Source: Ptychodera flava (taxonomy: Eukaryota > Hemichordata > Enteropneusta > Ptychoderidae). Taken from it: a stretch of 64,000 nt of DNA. The notes below the pieces were generated by a model, which did not search any database, was not told the origin of the DNA, and saw nothing but the letters and a program-made list of their open reading frames with translations. The position numbers and the translations under genes were made by a program. How positions within the stretch are numbered: the first letter of the stretch is position 1; the number at the start of each line of letters is the position of its first letter. The DNA is taken from positions 42,476,244 to 42,540,243 of the forward strand of contig NC_091929.1 of assembly GCF_041260155.1 (NCBI RefSeq), read 5' to 3'. Shown here in pieces: positions 1 to 14,790 of this stretch.

Positions 1-807
1 GCTCACTTCTTTCTCTTTCCCATGAAAAGGAACACACGCACTCAGGTCCTCCCTGATTAGATATATCAATTTCCATTCTGGTAAGAATGACCGAAAAACT
101 TCATGAAAGTTATCAGGACATCTTCGTTGTGTGATAAATAGAGTTTGTGAAATTGTATCTGAAAGATCAAGGGTCTGTAGAATGGATTCTATTCTGTCTG
201 TGTAAATTTGGCCACTGGGGAAATTCCGCACGGAACAATGAAACAAATAGATTAAGGTATCACTTGCCCATTCAGGAAACTAGACTTTAGAGTGTGACAT
301 CGCATTCATTATATTCAGACTGAAGGCAGGATCTTTTTAATTCTGTAGGACTGTAGTTTATATTAAGAGATACAGGCAGAGGGAATTGGGCCCCAGAATA
401 ATAATATTAATCTATAAAAGCCTAAGGGGTCTTATTGTTGAGTTGTAATCATGACAACAAGGCATCAAAGCAATGGCTTTTACAAGAAATAGTGCATTTG
501 TAAATTAATATGATAGCATTTGAATAAAAAATAAAACATTTTGTTGTGCCATAAGACAACTGCGCAATGAAGTAACCACTGTGACAAAGAAACAGTATGT
601 ATAATTTGGTTTGAGGCAATGCTACAACAGGCATAAAGGCACAACTTTGTTCAAACTTTGAAAATGGTTCCGCTCCAGAATAGAAGGGACGCGCTCTGTG
701 CTACAGACTCAGTACGCCGAAGAGATAACATGATTACTGTACAAACAAACCAACATGTAAAAATATGTAATGAAATACGGTATTTTGATGCGCCTTTGTA
801 CCGTACG

Positions 808-838
808 TGGTCCATTCAAGTTCCAGGTTTAATCCATT
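808..838 (+). repeat. SINE-like fragment shared with 7,347-7,379 (inverted)
   Basis: TGGTCCATTCAAGTTCCAGG followed by TTTAATCCATT resembles the reverse complement of 7,347-7,379, where a GGGTTCAATCC motif similar to a tRNA B box is visible. Only about 30 bases are shared, so a tRNA-related repeat remnant is a weak inference. Confidence 0.3.
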
Positions 839-947
839 AATCGATAACACAACAAATACCAGTAGTTTTGATGCAAGAGTACCTCAAGTGTTGTTTATCA
901 GACCACTCAAGTACAGAAAGTTTTCTCACTTGGCTCATAGAATACAC

Positions 948-1041
948 CAAGCGTGACTATACTGATGATATTTCATAACAAAGACATGTTACATCCATAA
1001 ATATTACAAAGCATGACTATACTAATGATATTTCATAACAT
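948..1041. repeat. Two-copy local tandem duplication (about 31 bp unit)
   Basis: The block around ATGATATTTCATAACA, preceded by GTGACTATACT or ATGACTATACT, occurs twice about 61 bp apart with two substitutions. It is a small local duplication inside the presumed NAV intron with no sign of function. Confidence 0.6.
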
Positions 1042-2686
1042 AAATATTTCATTGACCAGATTACATCAACAGATGCCCCTAGAGCTCCAAAGTCTCAAAC
1101 AATATACAAACCTACTTCAGTTTTCGTCAACCTTTCAATGAGATTATGTATGTTGCAGGACAGAAGTGACACTGTTGCCTACCTGACATACCACAGAGTA
1201 AAAATTTTGTACTTTATCAAATCATCTTTTATCCAAATTTTTGTTCCGAAGTCTCAAAAAGCATGAATACTGAATAGCCTTGACCTTCTTATAATAATCT
1301 GGCTTACTTATATTTTAATAATCTACTGACACGTTGGATTTCTGTCCGATAATGCGTACAAGTATAACAGACACTACTGTAATAATACTCTGATAGAGAA
1401 ATCAGTGAACCAAAAGACGCTCAACTGACATCTCTGTGTTTGTTATCGCAACTTTTTAAGTGGAAAATAGTACTTGGGTTTATTTAGGGCACAATTCCAA
1501 TAATTTATGACGGCTAAATCGATACAGCAGTCATGTAGTTTTAGCTTCTAACAGCTACAACTTCCAGAGAGAGTCTGTGTTGTTATAGAGTAATATTACA
1601 GTCAAATTCTGTGAGTTTTCTAAACACATCTTCTTCGCTATGACAAGTATTTCAAAAATAATGGTCCTTTGGTATGAAGTTATTGCCAGATTATTTTTAT
1701 GTGGTGCAACTTGAAATGTTTGGTTTGGAATAGAAATTCCAAAGCTCTTTTCCTGCTTCAGTGGACTGCATCTGAAAAGTACGCCCAATGGAAATGAAAA
1801 CTTCAAAAAATACAGAAATAACGTCATTTACGAAGACAGAGGGACAGTAATTAGGATCATCATATATGATTGAACTGCAAAATTCTTCATTTTACATGTA
1901 GTAAAAACTTTGCAGCAAGTTGACATGTTTCAAAAATTTCAAACTATGCCAGAATATGACTTGTATCATTAGTAATTACTGCTATAAATTCTGTTTGTTG
2001 AAATTTATAATTTCAAAGATTTTTCACAAGATAATCTAAATACCATGTTGAAGCGATCCAGTCGTAAACTGTCTGGAGAATTATGGACTGTTGACCCAAG
2101 TGTTTTCAGACTTTTTTGTCCGTATTTTGAGAGTAATTTGTCAGTAGTTTTGAGGGTATACACCAACTTTTAACTTATGAGTCTGTTCAGGAACTTATCG
2201 TGAAAGCTTTTCCTTTTATAGGCGTGAATATTGACTGAGGAAATCTATTCCACATTGTCAACACACAATGGAAATGGCAGAGTGATGAGGTCATGGGTAC
2301 AGTGATGAGGTCATGGGGTCAGAGGTCACATAACACAGCACAGTACTCCTACACATTTAGTTTAAACTTTGCTATGGAGTTTGTCAACATCTTAACTGGA
2401 CGTGATTGTGTCTTGTTTCTCACAAAAAATGTAAAAAAATAATCACCTGAAGAATTTTTTGTCTTAATTATGCAACATGTTGCGTGTTCAAACTTGAAAG
2501 AAGTTATGTTAAACTCCTGCAGTCACAAAAACTGAATATGACTTATAGTTCGATCTACCAGGATGTGATATTATTGTTCAAGACATGAACATCAAAATTG
2601 CCGAATGAATTATAAAATGTAATTGATATCTCCATATATATCACTGTAAATGTGCAAGTATGTACATATGGTTACTGATGGATGTT

Positions 2687-2770
2687 TGCATGCATACGTG
2701 TGTATGGATATATAAATGAATGTCAGTATGTCTGTCTGCATGTCTGTCTGTATATTTGTCTGCCTGTCTG
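2687..2770. repeat. Low-complexity TGTC/TGCATG-rich stretch
   Basis: Imperfect runs of TGTCTGTCTG and TGCATGCATACG. A long minus-strand open frame passes through it, but its residues simply mirror the repeat (alternating His, Thr, Asp and Arg), so it is not treated as coding. Confidence 0.7.
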
Positions 2771-3318
2771 AGAGTATACAGTACATAAGTAAAATGTATG
2801 TGAAGTGACACAGATTGATTGGTGAGTCTGTGACTGCTGTGTAGAGCCAAGTGTAGGATCATATGGCCAGCACTCCAATCCCTGTGAATACAACGTGATG
2901 GATGAGTGTCTTCCCTTACATGATCAAATATCCAGAGGTGGGAAAGATGGAGTGTAAACACGTTTTCCACGTCTCTAATGTCGCTTAACTGTGAGTTTTT
3001 ACAAAGTGGTTCTTGAAAGAAGTAGCACGCTTGATTCCTTAATGAATTATTGAACTTAAAAGCTTTAAAACCCTTCTCAGTGTTCTCACACTTTGAAAGC
3101 AAATACCCTATGAAGCACTTCACAGTTAAAATCTGAACTTTTTACCACATTTGGTTGTCGGAGTTAAACACTGTCAACATACCTTATGGGTTCTTGGCCA
3201 GAAGCCTTTCTTATCAGAGTCTACCTTTAAATATTTGCATACAGAGCTTTGAATCAATTGAACTCATGGGTGAGCCAAATCCATTTAGGATTTGGTTCAA
3301 TCAGTATGAGTATAAAAG

Positions 3319-3783
3319 TCTACTTTGCTAATCCTGCTGTATAGTTGGCTAGCCCCATAGTCTAGTTTGCTGGTCTTGCAGTCTAGTTTGCTGGTTCTCT
3401 AGTCTAGGCTGCTAGTCCTGTAGTCTAGTTTGCTGGTCTAGCAACCTAGTTTGCTCGTATAACAGTTTAGTTCACTAGAGGCTCAGTCTAGTTTGCTGGT
3501 CTAGCAACCTAGTTTGCTAGTATTTCAGTCTAGTTTGCCGGTCTAGCAATCTAGTATTACAGTCTGGTTTGCTGGTCCCACAGTCTAGTTTGCTAGTCCT
3601 GCAGTCTAGTTTGCTGGTCTAACAATCTAGTTTGCTAGTACTGTAGTCTAGTTTGCTGGTCTTGCAGTCTAGTTTGCCAGTCCTGTAGTATACTTTGCTG
3701 GTCCCACATTCTAGTTTGCCAGTCATGTAGTCTACCTTGCTGGTTCCACAGTCTATTTTGCTGGTCCTGCAATCTAGTCTACT
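3319..3783. repeat. Minisatellite, 21 bp period, about 22 copies
   Basis: Units of the type TCTAGTTTGCTGGTCNTGCAG recur every 21 bp; for example TCTAG starts at 3,361, 3,382 and 3,403. Copies differ by scattered substitutions. Because 21 is a multiple of three, open frames on both strands run through it. These are repeat artefacts and not genes. Confidence 0.93.
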
Positions 3784-6700
3784 ATGCCTGCATACATTCT
3801 TTATCATACTCAAGTGCATTAAATCAGCCCATCATTTCAGCAGAATTGAAAATTCCATCGTACAGAAAAAAAAATTTGCCAAAATTTGGAAGTCTCAGAG
3901 AGCCAAAGGCTCAATCATGAATACTAGTTTACTTGCAGCATGTTTCGAAGGTTCAGAAAATTACCCAAAAAATTCTTACTTCTACAGTACAGTGGTAGTC
4001 ATGTGGAACACTAAAAAGGCACACCTCTTTATTATCACAATTTTTAATGACCTGTACATGTAATACGAGCCTTGATTCTATCACGTGAAAATGATGTTCT
4101 ATACTACTTCTTCAAAAAGTAGTAAAATACTTGAAAAGTTTGGTTGTTTTTCAACCCCAAAAAGAAAACATGACAGTTACAAGCAATACAACGTAAGTTG
4201 TTGTATCAGTGGTCTGCTGCCATAGTAACAAGATGCTATAAATAGAAATTTTCTAACATTAACAGCCAGTTTGGTTAAAATTTAATTTTTTTCTCAAAAA
4301 TCGTTTCAAAAGTCGTTCATAACACTTGAAAAAAAAGCTTGGTTTTACTGATTAAAGAGAGTATTTATTTAAATAGGGGTTTCATGGATTAAAGCAGATT
4401 ATGGACACCGGGGAAATTTTTACGAATAGCTGACATTTACAAGTTGTTGATAAATGTGACCCTTGAAGGTTTAAAGGTGTGCAGTATTTATTGGTTTTGT
4501 TAAAAGTTTTGTGTATTGCAGATTTGGGCAACCTGTATCTCACACAAAAGCTTAAAAAGCTCAATTTTCTCAAAGACAATTTGAATATAAATGACACTTT
4601 CTGCTGTAGGTGTATATCATCTTGAAAATTTTATTTTCAAAATATTTGTAAATCCCATGGTATTTTTTACTAGTGTCTGAAACAATTGTTCAGCTACGGG
4701 TCTCCCAAGGAGGCAAATACTGTGTGGTGTAGCTTCCAGGCCAAACATCTCTGGTAACCGTAATTTTACAGGCTTTTGGCTGCTTGAGTGTTTAGCTGTG
4801 ATTACGTTACTTGAAAATATGCGATGCGGTTGATTTGTCAATGTCCTGTGCCACACCGGCAAGGTTGAAATATGACCACTGATTGTCGTCAAACCAGTGG
4901 TAGAACACTAGTCATTTGGTTGTGAGACATATTTTCTTACGATCTGATGTCGATTCACAGCCAGCTGAATTTCACACAACTCCATTGTAGTCCATCACCG
5001 TGAAATGCCTGTCTGGAACTCTGAGCCCGTAATTGTTTTTCGCAGTAACACTAGTCTACAAGCAAAGTATGCCGTCATTGAATTTTAGAAACCATTGATT
5101 GTGTGATTTCTTCACCTTCTTTCAGCTCACGCTGGATTTTCGAAATAAATGTTATAATTTAGGAAATGTGTGTTAATGAACACTGTTTGGGTATGCAAAT
5201 CAACTTGTAATAGGTCATTGTAAATGGAAATTCATGCTCTGTACACACTCTGTCAAAATACAATATTGCTGTTCAGTATTTATCATAATATTCAAGAAAG
5301 ATAAACTTGTGATTTTTTCTGTGGTAATTGGGAGCAACTTAACAAATCAGTCTTTGAGAAAAGACACTATCTGTAGAAATTTAGGACATCCTGCAGTAGG
5401 TGCAAAAAAAATTACAAAAATACTTAGTTCCAGGTGGCAAAAATTAATCTTGATGAATTCAGATTGAACGATGGAATATGAATGGAATATCAAATATGAA
5501 CTATGTATTTGAGAAACAGTTGTCAATTTTGTGTCTGACATATTACACTACAGTATTCCTAAACAGCTTGTCAAAACAGACAGTTTATGAATGTCTTATA
5601 ATTAGGTATATTTCAATTACAAGTAATGTAGGACAGACTGTTGTACAGAACCTGATTAATTTTTTGAATGAAGACAATGAGAACAAAGGCTATAAAGAAA
5701 TGATACATGCTCCTTTATTGAAAAGTAATTAACCGACACAAATTCATGTTCCTTTCTGTAATATTTGACACAGAAATTGAACGAGTAGTAAAATAAAATG
5801 TGTAATTTATTAAATACAGGCAGAGTGACTTGTTACATAATTTTCCGGGGATTTCATTCGTTCTAATTATTCTGTTTAAAGTCAATAACTAAAAGCGGTC
5901 TTTAATGAAGACTGTATAAAGAGGATGTCAGTTTAATGCTATGATGGATATTTTGTAAGATACAAAATCAATTTCCATTTCTTTGTGGCTGTTTAAATCA
6001 CTGGCTTGTACAAAGAGTTTTATCAATTTCATGAGCTATTCAAAAATAATTATACGCCTTGAGGCAGGGAAGGTACGGCTGAAGTAAGTGTAAGCACTTA
6101 ATTTGCACTGCATCATGGGACACATGATCATGATTTAGATACATGCAAATTTAAAAAGCAAAAAAAAATAGTGAAATTTGAAGTGGTCATTATTTAAGAA
6201 TTCCAGAATTTCTGAAATGTTCTTTTAAGTTTTACAACCAAACCAATTAACTTCCTTTCATTTTTTGTGGAAAAAATATTGTGTTCCATGAAAGTACAAC
6301 TAACTTCATGTTGATTACTTGATGACATTCAGTTCATTCAATTCTGACTCTTTTCATATTTTAAAAGAAAATTTCCTCAAAATTTTGTGAAAAAAGTCAA
6401 AGAGGATATTGTACTGAAGTGGGTGAGGAAAGGCCGATTGTTAAATAAATGTGACGAAAATTTGTAGTTTCCTGTTTCGCAATTTAGGAGAAAATTATAA
6501 ACCTTTGAGTTTGTGTCGGTGGAATTGTAGAAGCATGATATCACTCAAAAAAGAGAAAATTTTGCAAAGTTCCTGTCACCCTGACTTTAGTTAAGATACA
6601 ATACATATGACAAGTTATGCACAAATCAAAAATAGAACTTAGCTTATGTGAAAACTTATAAACCATTTGATAATGTAATTTTATGTGATGATAATTGATT

Positions 6701-7346
6701 TATAAATATTAATTTGAATGATGAAAATAGGCATGAAATTGCCATCAAGACAGCTGATAAAAGATGTTGAATGATAATTTCACAACAGATGGAAGATGGA
6801 AATAAAACATCTTTTTTCTCAAGATTGTAAGAATTTATGCCTCTTGAGACATGGAATTCCTGCCACAAAAGCACATAAAATATTCAGAAGCCTGCCTTGC
6901 ATTTTCTTCCTCGGAAGAAAGTAGTTATTAAGAAACGGAAATGTATATAACTATGGTATCATAAATTATGCAATTGCTTAGAGTTGTTGTGGGATTTCAG
7001 TGTTTATGACATCAAAACTCAGGTATATTCTTTGAGTACTGCTAGCCCTGACACAAATTTCAGTAGATTTTTCACTCAGCTGTCGTGGTCTTTGGTGTAA
7101 ACAATAATGGTTTTATTGATTCCTTAATCCTGCAAAGGAGCAGCCAACATAAATTTTTTATTCTGTTTGGCCTGGATCAAAACTCCCATGAAGAAACACA
7201 GGTATTAGCTGTAGTTGAATTTCTTTGATTAACTTTCCTAGTTTGACCAGACAGGCCTTACTTCATAAGTTGCAAGTTTATGCATGTATTTAACACCCAC
7301 TGCATTCCTTGAAACAGTTTCCATGGATAGTCATTGAAATGTTGGG

Positions 7347-7379
7347 AATGGATTGAACCCGGCATTTGAATGGACCATG
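7347..7379 (-). repeat. SINE-like fragment with B-box-like motif
   Basis: On the minus strand the sequence reads TGGTCCATTCAAATGCCGGG then TTCAATCCATTCC. The GGGTTCAATCC core resembles an RNA polymerase III B box. It pairs with 808-838 in the opposite orientation. No A box or full element was seen. Confidence 0.3.
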
Positions 7380-10300
7380 GTAAAAAGAAACCCACATGCC
7401 CACATGCATATAGAAATCCACATATTTCCATATGCGGTTGTACACTTTTGACGGTACATTGGTGTAATACACCAAAGATGTTTGGGTCAAAAAGCCTATA
7501 CTCTATATCAAACAATCTGTTTTGTGCTCTGAAAAGAATCTGTATATATCTGCAATCTTGCTGTATGTGAGTGGAATCAACCCATATATCACTTCATCCT
7601 CTTTCATTGAAAAATCATAATCGATAAACAGCTGACATGTAGGTCTTTAGGTCGTAGGTCTCCTACGATCATTCACTTTAGACTTTATCAGATTTGTTCA
7701 AATGTTGATGATAAGGTGGCTAGGCACATGCAGAGAAATAAATCCACATATGTGATAGACTAGAGTTTGATTAAACAAGCTATTTTACAAAACATTCCCC
7801 AATCGCAACAGTTTCTAGCTGTGTCTTTCAGAGATAGTGATATGAATTAAGATACTTGACTTGCCAAGATGCAGCATGAATTACAAGAAAGCAACTGAGA
7901 AATAGAACAAAGGTCTTTTTGAAGGTGTGGTAAATCTACAAAGTCAAAAAGTCATTGAAAATCTTCAGTGGACAAATCCATGCACATAGCAATTAGGAGA
8001 ATTAGTCTTGATAATTAACATGCAAGACAATGGAGAAAGTGAACTAATACCGTTATTCACAAGTCAATAGGTGTTATCAGTGGCTTAAAGTCAATTAGTT
8101 ATGCAAATTAGACTATATGCGGATTGTTTGTGATCAGTGAGTCAGGGTTGATGAAGGAAAGACTGACTCCTAAATCGTTGGATGAACAATGTCAATATTA
8201 AAGCTACCACTGCAGTGCTGAATTGCAAATTGTTCAACTGTTTCAGAGAACACATGAATCTTCAAATTTGCTTTACAAAAAGAGAACAGACAAATTAATT
8301 ACAGCTTCATTGCAGTGAATAGAACTCATCATCTCAGCATTTCCGCTGGAGTGGGTGTGTATCGTCTCCTATCAGGGGGTCTGTCAGCCAATAATGGCAC
8401 CAATTCCACATTTTTTGATGTTCTTTTAAGTGGAATAAACCGTACAAAAAGCACTGTACTGATATAGTTTTCCTTGACAATGGAGTGATGCCTTGCATTC
8501 ATGAATTAGTGGCAGTTTTATCTTCTGTAAGTGTACCGTGATTTGCCGCAGAATTGTCGTCATCTGCCCAGCATGATACAATCACTGTAGATACTGTAAA
8601 GAACGGATGACATCCACTCCAACATTCATTTGAACTATTTTGGTATTTAGGAAGGGCTGGGATGACCACATGATAAATTTATTAGAATAAAATTGAAAAA
8701 TTATAAGAATACAAAAAAGATGGAAAAAACTGACATGTAGAGTACAAAAACACTTGTAATGCTTGTTCCAAACATGTAGATCTTCTTGAGATCATTACCC
8801 ACAATGCACCACTCCATCTTGATTCTCACAGACATTCAGACATTAGAGATACGCTTATCACCAACAATTTAAAAACAACTCCAATTTTGACATCCATTCT
8901 TCAGACCAAAGTACCATGGTTCAATTCTAAAACAAAACCAATAATAAATCACATTGAGTTTATTTTCAAACAAAATACATGTATTTGAATGTTTATCGAC
9001 CTGTCAACAGCATTAATTTCTGAGGTTCAGCATTTCTCTCAACATTCTAATTACTATTGTAAATCTTTCACTACAGTCAGTCTGTTTTGACGCCATGTTG
9101 ATATGTTTTGTATCCCAATGAAAATAACTTTTCAAATCTTTTTACTTCACAAAGTCTGAAGAGTATGTTTCCAGAACCAGTTCAGCAAGATAAGGAAACC
9201 CTTGGTCCTTACAGTCTTAGTTAAAAGTTTTTCATATGGTCACTGTATATAGTTCCAGTTGAAATATTTGGCATAATTTCTGACATAGATTTAATTTTTA
9301 GGGGAGTTAATAACTATATTTCTACTACTATACTTCTACTAGGCCCAGATTGAAACCCTCATCCCAAAATTTTTAAAACCTAAGGGCACAGCATGCAAGT
9401 TACTCAAAACATCAAGGCTGATCTTTTTGACTTCTGAAAAGTCCCATCTCTAGATTGCGTCAAAGAAGCCCCCAAAATGCGTCAGTTCCGAGAAAAATCT
9501 GGGCAACAGCATCAGCAAAACACAATTTCATTTCGTAGATTGTACGGTAATCAAATATGTCAACACAGAATTCTGAAGAAATAATCGCTGTATGTGAGCT
9601 GCGGTGACATTTCAACACCAATCAAATGTCAGAATACTACTTTACATCTCAAAATTGATATTTGCAAGCATTTAATATGATCGTTCCAACTTCTCACTGT
9701 TGACTCAGCGACGCAGTGTCCGACCAAATTTGAATAATGTGCTTCCTTTAGTAAATAGCTACAGGAATTATTGTACCTGTTTTGATGTTCGGCTGTAATA
9801 AATACCGAAATGAGAATCAAGGCCTCTTGTATGAATTAAAGAAATCTGATTTCAGAAATGTTGACTTTTAGCACCCACTAAACCTTTTCTTTATTTCTCA
9901 GGTCACACTCTATCAAGTATACATCTCTTCGCCTTAATGCCAAAAATGATGTTATTGATAAATGTACAAAAAAACAGAATCAAAACCCAGACATGATTAC
10001 CAATCAGTGTTTCAGTGTTAGTGTGTTTACCTGTACAGATTGACAATATTGCCCTTATTGTGAGTCAAACACTTTCTGTGGTTTGCATGATACCAATATG
10101 GACCGGTGTACCTCTACCTTCAAATTGTAAACTGAATGAGATATTTAGACAATGCCATTTCAATGCCTTCATTCAAACCATTAGTGCCTTGAGCACGGCT
10201 GAAGGCAGTGTGACTTTATTGTGCCCTGTAGGGTACAACTGAATCTATCCATTGAAAGGGGATATACCAGTGGGGAGCCTTCAATTCTTGTGGTTGTTAT

Positions 10301-11513
10301 GATTTGTGTTGTGTGAAGTTCAACAAGGTTATGGATGTTTAGTACGTTCCCATCAGTGACATGTAGATGGAAGGCCGACTTCAAAGAAAGGTGCGACGGA
10401 ATCCTTGGTCTGAATATGAATCCATCTACATGGTTAATGGCTGTTGCTATGTGTTACCATGCAGTCTATGTAAAGTACAGATGTCGCACACGATGAGAGT
10501 TGTAGTTTTGCAAGTCAATTTACAGAGGTGATTCAAAAAGTATCAAAATGTTTACTTAAAAAGGCATGCAGTTCACCTGACAGGAAAAAAAGAAGTCTAT
10601 AATTTTGTAATTTGTCGCATTTGAAATGTGAGCTCATAATAATTGATTGCACAGATGATTATCACAAGTTTTATTCTACCGGTAAATACAGCATTTTGTG
10701 TGCAATATTTCGCTTCTGCTGACAATAATGTAGACAAATACAACATTATTTTACTCTGTGATATACAATTGTAGAAAACATGACTTTCATCATATCATTG
10801 GTGTTAACAACATACATGTACTTCTTCAGTAAATATCGTAATTTCTGAATGTTAAATTTGAACAAATGTTTATTTTTCATTCCAATTTGTACCACCATGA
10901 CTTCATTTTGAATCAAGGCCTTTGTGAAAGTATTTTCTGTCTTCTGATTGAATTCCTTCTCTGGGGAGAATCTGATTCTATGTTCTTGGAATCGAAGTGT
11001 GACAAATTGTTAATCTTTGAACTTCTTACAGTGATAATGATCTGCATCTGGTGAGGTGATTGTAAACTTAATTATCTAGAGGATTTACTTACACAGTGAG
11101 TAATGAAATATTGATGGAGTAAAACGCCGTAGGGGATAAAAATGTAAAATTTATCGATTGATATAAGTAACTTTAATACAACTACAAAAGTGTCAAATTC
11201 AATCGCCAGTTGATGTTCTCTAGCATTGCGTCTTTCTTTAAAATCCAACATTTGCATATTTTTGAAGGAAGGAAAATATATCTTTTCTGTTTTGAAAGGA
11301 AAGATATATTTTAGTTTGAATTTTTTCAGCGAAAGAACTATATACCTCTAATTCACCATAGGATGACACAAAAAAATGTCAACTCTGAAGTCTTACAAAC
11401 AACTTAATGTTGATATCTTTCATTCTTTATAAAAAGATCACTGCAATTACATCAAGAAAACAATGCCTTGAAATACTTTTTCTCTTCCGTTGAAAGTGAG
11501 AGGTGCATTCTCT

Positions 11514-11737
11514 TTAAACCTTTGAGTGCTGTATTTTTTCCCACCAAAATTTTAATGCAACATTTTACCAATTTTTATGAACTTTTCTGTAATTTTTCTG
11601 ATAATTTTGGACCAAATGAACACAATATTTCATTAGCCACAGTTTTATGTCAAAGTTTTGGCAAAAATCTTATAAAAATTGACTGAAGTATATTTTATGA
11701 GGATGACAAAAATTGACTTTGGCGCTCAAAGAGTTAA
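11514..11737. mobile_element. Candidate MITE, 224 bp, TTAA ends
   Basis: It begins TTAAACCTTTGAGTGCTGTA and ends GGCGCTCAAAGAGTTAA. The termini are imperfect inverted repeats of about 16 bp with TTAA at both outer ends. The interior is AT-rich with no ORF. TTAA ends suggest mobilisation by a piggyBac- or Kolobok-type transposase, which is inferred. Confidence 0.6.
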
Positions 11738-14700
11738 TAGAATAAATATCACCAACATTACAGTAAGTGTTGCCGTAAGAGTAAGAGCTTGCTCTGTGAA
11801 GTTCTCACAGAACATTTGCATTGGTTTCTGGGATACATGTATAGTTTAGGGCCATTGAACTTTACCAGGCAAAGTCCGTTCTCTGGTCAATTACAGCTAA
11901 CTTGATCAAACAGAGTCCAATAAACTTGACCTGGTGACCTTAACTAGGATTAACGAAAGTTCAAAACCAAGCAAGGTCACCAGTAAGTGACTTACCTGTG
12001 CAGCTCAAAAGGTATTGGTCTGTCTATACCTTGAATTGTTATTTAACAGTTTTTAAACTCTTCATTACTTTGAATTTGATGACAAAGACTACAAGCAGAT
12101 CTCAAACTACATGATACATGTACATCGTAAGAGACTAGCAATTGTTTTACATGCTTTTGCATTGCACTATAAAAGTTGGGACAAGATTTCAAAATTGCAA
12201 TAGAAATGAAGCCGTAATTTGCAAACCGCACAAAGTCCAACATGAAACTTTAACATTCAATTCAGCCTTTCAAACATTGATATTGTTTCCAAAATCTCAT
12301 CAGTATTCCTTTGAATTATTTGAAAATATAAAAATGCAAAATCATACATCATGTACAAACAAATTTGTAAGTTTCTTTGAAATAACTAGAATTTTGGAAC
12401 AATGTAATCAAGTAGAAACATAGCAATCTATAAAAAAAGTTTGATTATTGCTAAGGTGAACAGCAAATATATTCATTCAAAACATCATTATACTAAAGGA
12501 GAGACATAGACGATCACTACTGGGAGAGTTTTACTGGAAAATTGAGAAAAGATTTTGATGTTGAAAATCTATTAGTGTTTAATAGTTGACTGTGCATCAG
12601 ATGCTGGAACAAACTAACGAAAACAGGACAACTTGCAGCTGAAAATATTGAAGACTGTGCTTGTGGTACACTCAGAAAATGTTTTGACTCAAAAGAAACA
12701 TTCTTGGAACTTTAAATTTAAATAGAGCTGTGTTGTCGCACCATAACTTATCATCAGCTCACAACAGATGTTTCATTCCTTTCTTGATTTACTGGATTTA
12801 CTGACCGTGTCCCTGCGGTCAGATCAAATCCAACTTGTAATTGATTCCCAGCAAATTAAGACAATTGAAAGATGTAGCTGACAGATTTAAAGTCTCTACC
12901 CATACTTCTGCGCTTTCATCCTCCTGGGAAAGTAGGCCGTAAAGTTTGATTGAATTGAGTTGACCCTAGCTGCAGATTGACGCAGCTACTAGTGAGCGTG
13001 AGAACTGTTAGAATTCTATGATGTACTGGTTGACTCTCGTGTTTGGTGTTTACGTTACCCAGAAGGCAACTGTTATACAGTAAAGATCTATGCAACTTGC
13101 AGAGTGAAATTTAAAAGCCATTTCTGAGCAGAGCGTTTTGTTGAATTCAAAGTAACTTTTGAGTTCAGACATAGAACTGCTACTGTTGCTTGCAATTTCT
13201 TGCTTTAATTCACATCAAACTTTCATGAAAACTTTAGAAAAGTTACCGATGGACTCTAATACACTGGCTTAAGTGGCACTTACAGGCACTCCAACTACTG
13301 GCCATGATTACTACATCATATGTTTGCCATCGCTATGGTGATCAGCAATTTACATTTGGGTTATTACTCATGTCTTTGACAAGGTCAAGGTTGATTTCTT
13401 TCATTAATGAGCCTCATTATCAATATTCCATGGAAAATATCAGCTGACCCACTAACGGATAAAAGAGGAAATTAAAGATGGAAATTGTTGAGTGGGATAA
13501 GAGCACTTACATTCCTGAAATTTAGGAAGATGGGAAAATCACAACAGGGAACCATGCAGAATGCTATGGGGTTATTTGGAGTCAGTAACTCATTTGAATT
13601 CATTGGACACAAAGTGTGGGTGTAACCAAGATAAAGAGCTGTTATTTTAATTTAAAACATTCTTTTATTACTTTGCAAGGCAAGATTACATCCTAAATAT
13701 TTTTAAACAATTTTAAAAATGTCAAAACATTCATCTGCTTTGAGTCATCACTTCTGAACCAAAACTCTTCAATAGTACATAAAATCTTCATGTCCTTTGT
13801 TGAAGAAAATTTGGACTTAATTTCTGAAATTTCTGTGCATTGTTATCAGCATATTAATTCACTGGGAGAGTAAAATTGTTATGAAAGATATGTTTTGTAT
13901 CGTAATAGAAACAATCCTTGGTATATAAACTATAAAAATTCATGAAAAGAGGCAATCTCAATAAAAAGTAACTTATAAAATATCATTATCTTTGATCGAA
14001 ATAAAAAGTTCTCGAGTGCAGTTTCAATCATTCAGTCCTTTCAATCACTTGAGACAGTGTTCACTGCATCACTTTCCGCACTGACAACTCTTTCAGTACT
14101 TAGTTGTCTGTGTTTCTAAGCCTTTCAATAACAGTTGTACAATAGTAAATATCCTACAGTTTTGGGTTGAATTGTTGCCGTGGCAGTGACTCACTATTAA
14201 CCTTGACTGTCTTAGAATCAACTTTGAATGTCTATTAAAAGAAAACCATCAGACTTTCCATTGTGGTGTTCCAGGAACTGCAAACAATACAGCAGTACAT
14301 GTATATGTTTTCTCTTAATGAAGACATCTTCCTGTCTGAATGAACTCTTTCTCAGCGGTACAAACGCTGTGATAAAGTGAGTTGCAATGCCATATGCTGT
14401 ATCCTCATGAAGCAAGTGTCTTTGAGTTCTTTCATTTGTGAAGAATCACAACATTTGTACAGAATTTACTGTTATTTGAAATGGCCCTCCGTTAAACTTG
14501 GAGGACAAAAGTCTGTTTCATTTAAAGCTATTCTCATGACATCAAAATGAACTGACATCTCTGCCTACTAAACTGGAAAACATCATATTGGCCAAAATCA
14601 TATTTTACTGTAATTTGTGAGTGATTTTGATGGGTTTATCAGAAAGCTAAAATTTAAGTAATTACAAAGCAGTCTGTGTTACCCATTGATGATATTGATA

Positions 14701-14790
14701 TTTCTTCCCATGTAAATGAGAATCAGGATTTCTTCAAAGATATCTTCGACAGCATTTTCAACTTTTGTTTTCTTTTTTCTTTCTCTGTAG

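Larger units (their letters stand above)
1..14790 (+). other. Non-coding sequence upstream of the first NAV exon, read as a long intron
   Basis: No open stretch here looks like a conserved protein, and none is in frame with good splice sites to the downstream NAV exons. The first recognisable exon starts after a pyrimidine-rich tract and AG at 14,790. NAV genes in other animals are known for very long introns, so one large intron is the simplest reading. Short undetected exons or regulatory elements are not excluded. Contents noted separately: a 21 bp minisatellite, a TTAA-ended miniature element, low-complexity TGTC/TGCATG sequence and SINE-like fragments. Confidence 0.6.

Noticed and set aside
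2641..3123. 160-codon minus-strand open frame
   Set aside because: It starts in the non-repetitive DNA on its 5' side and ends in TGTC/TGCATG low-complexity DNA. It has no domain, no splice context and no conservation signal visible.
3319..3783. CRISPR-like array
   Set aside because: Units are contiguous 21 bp tandem repeats without spacers, inside a eukaryotic intron.
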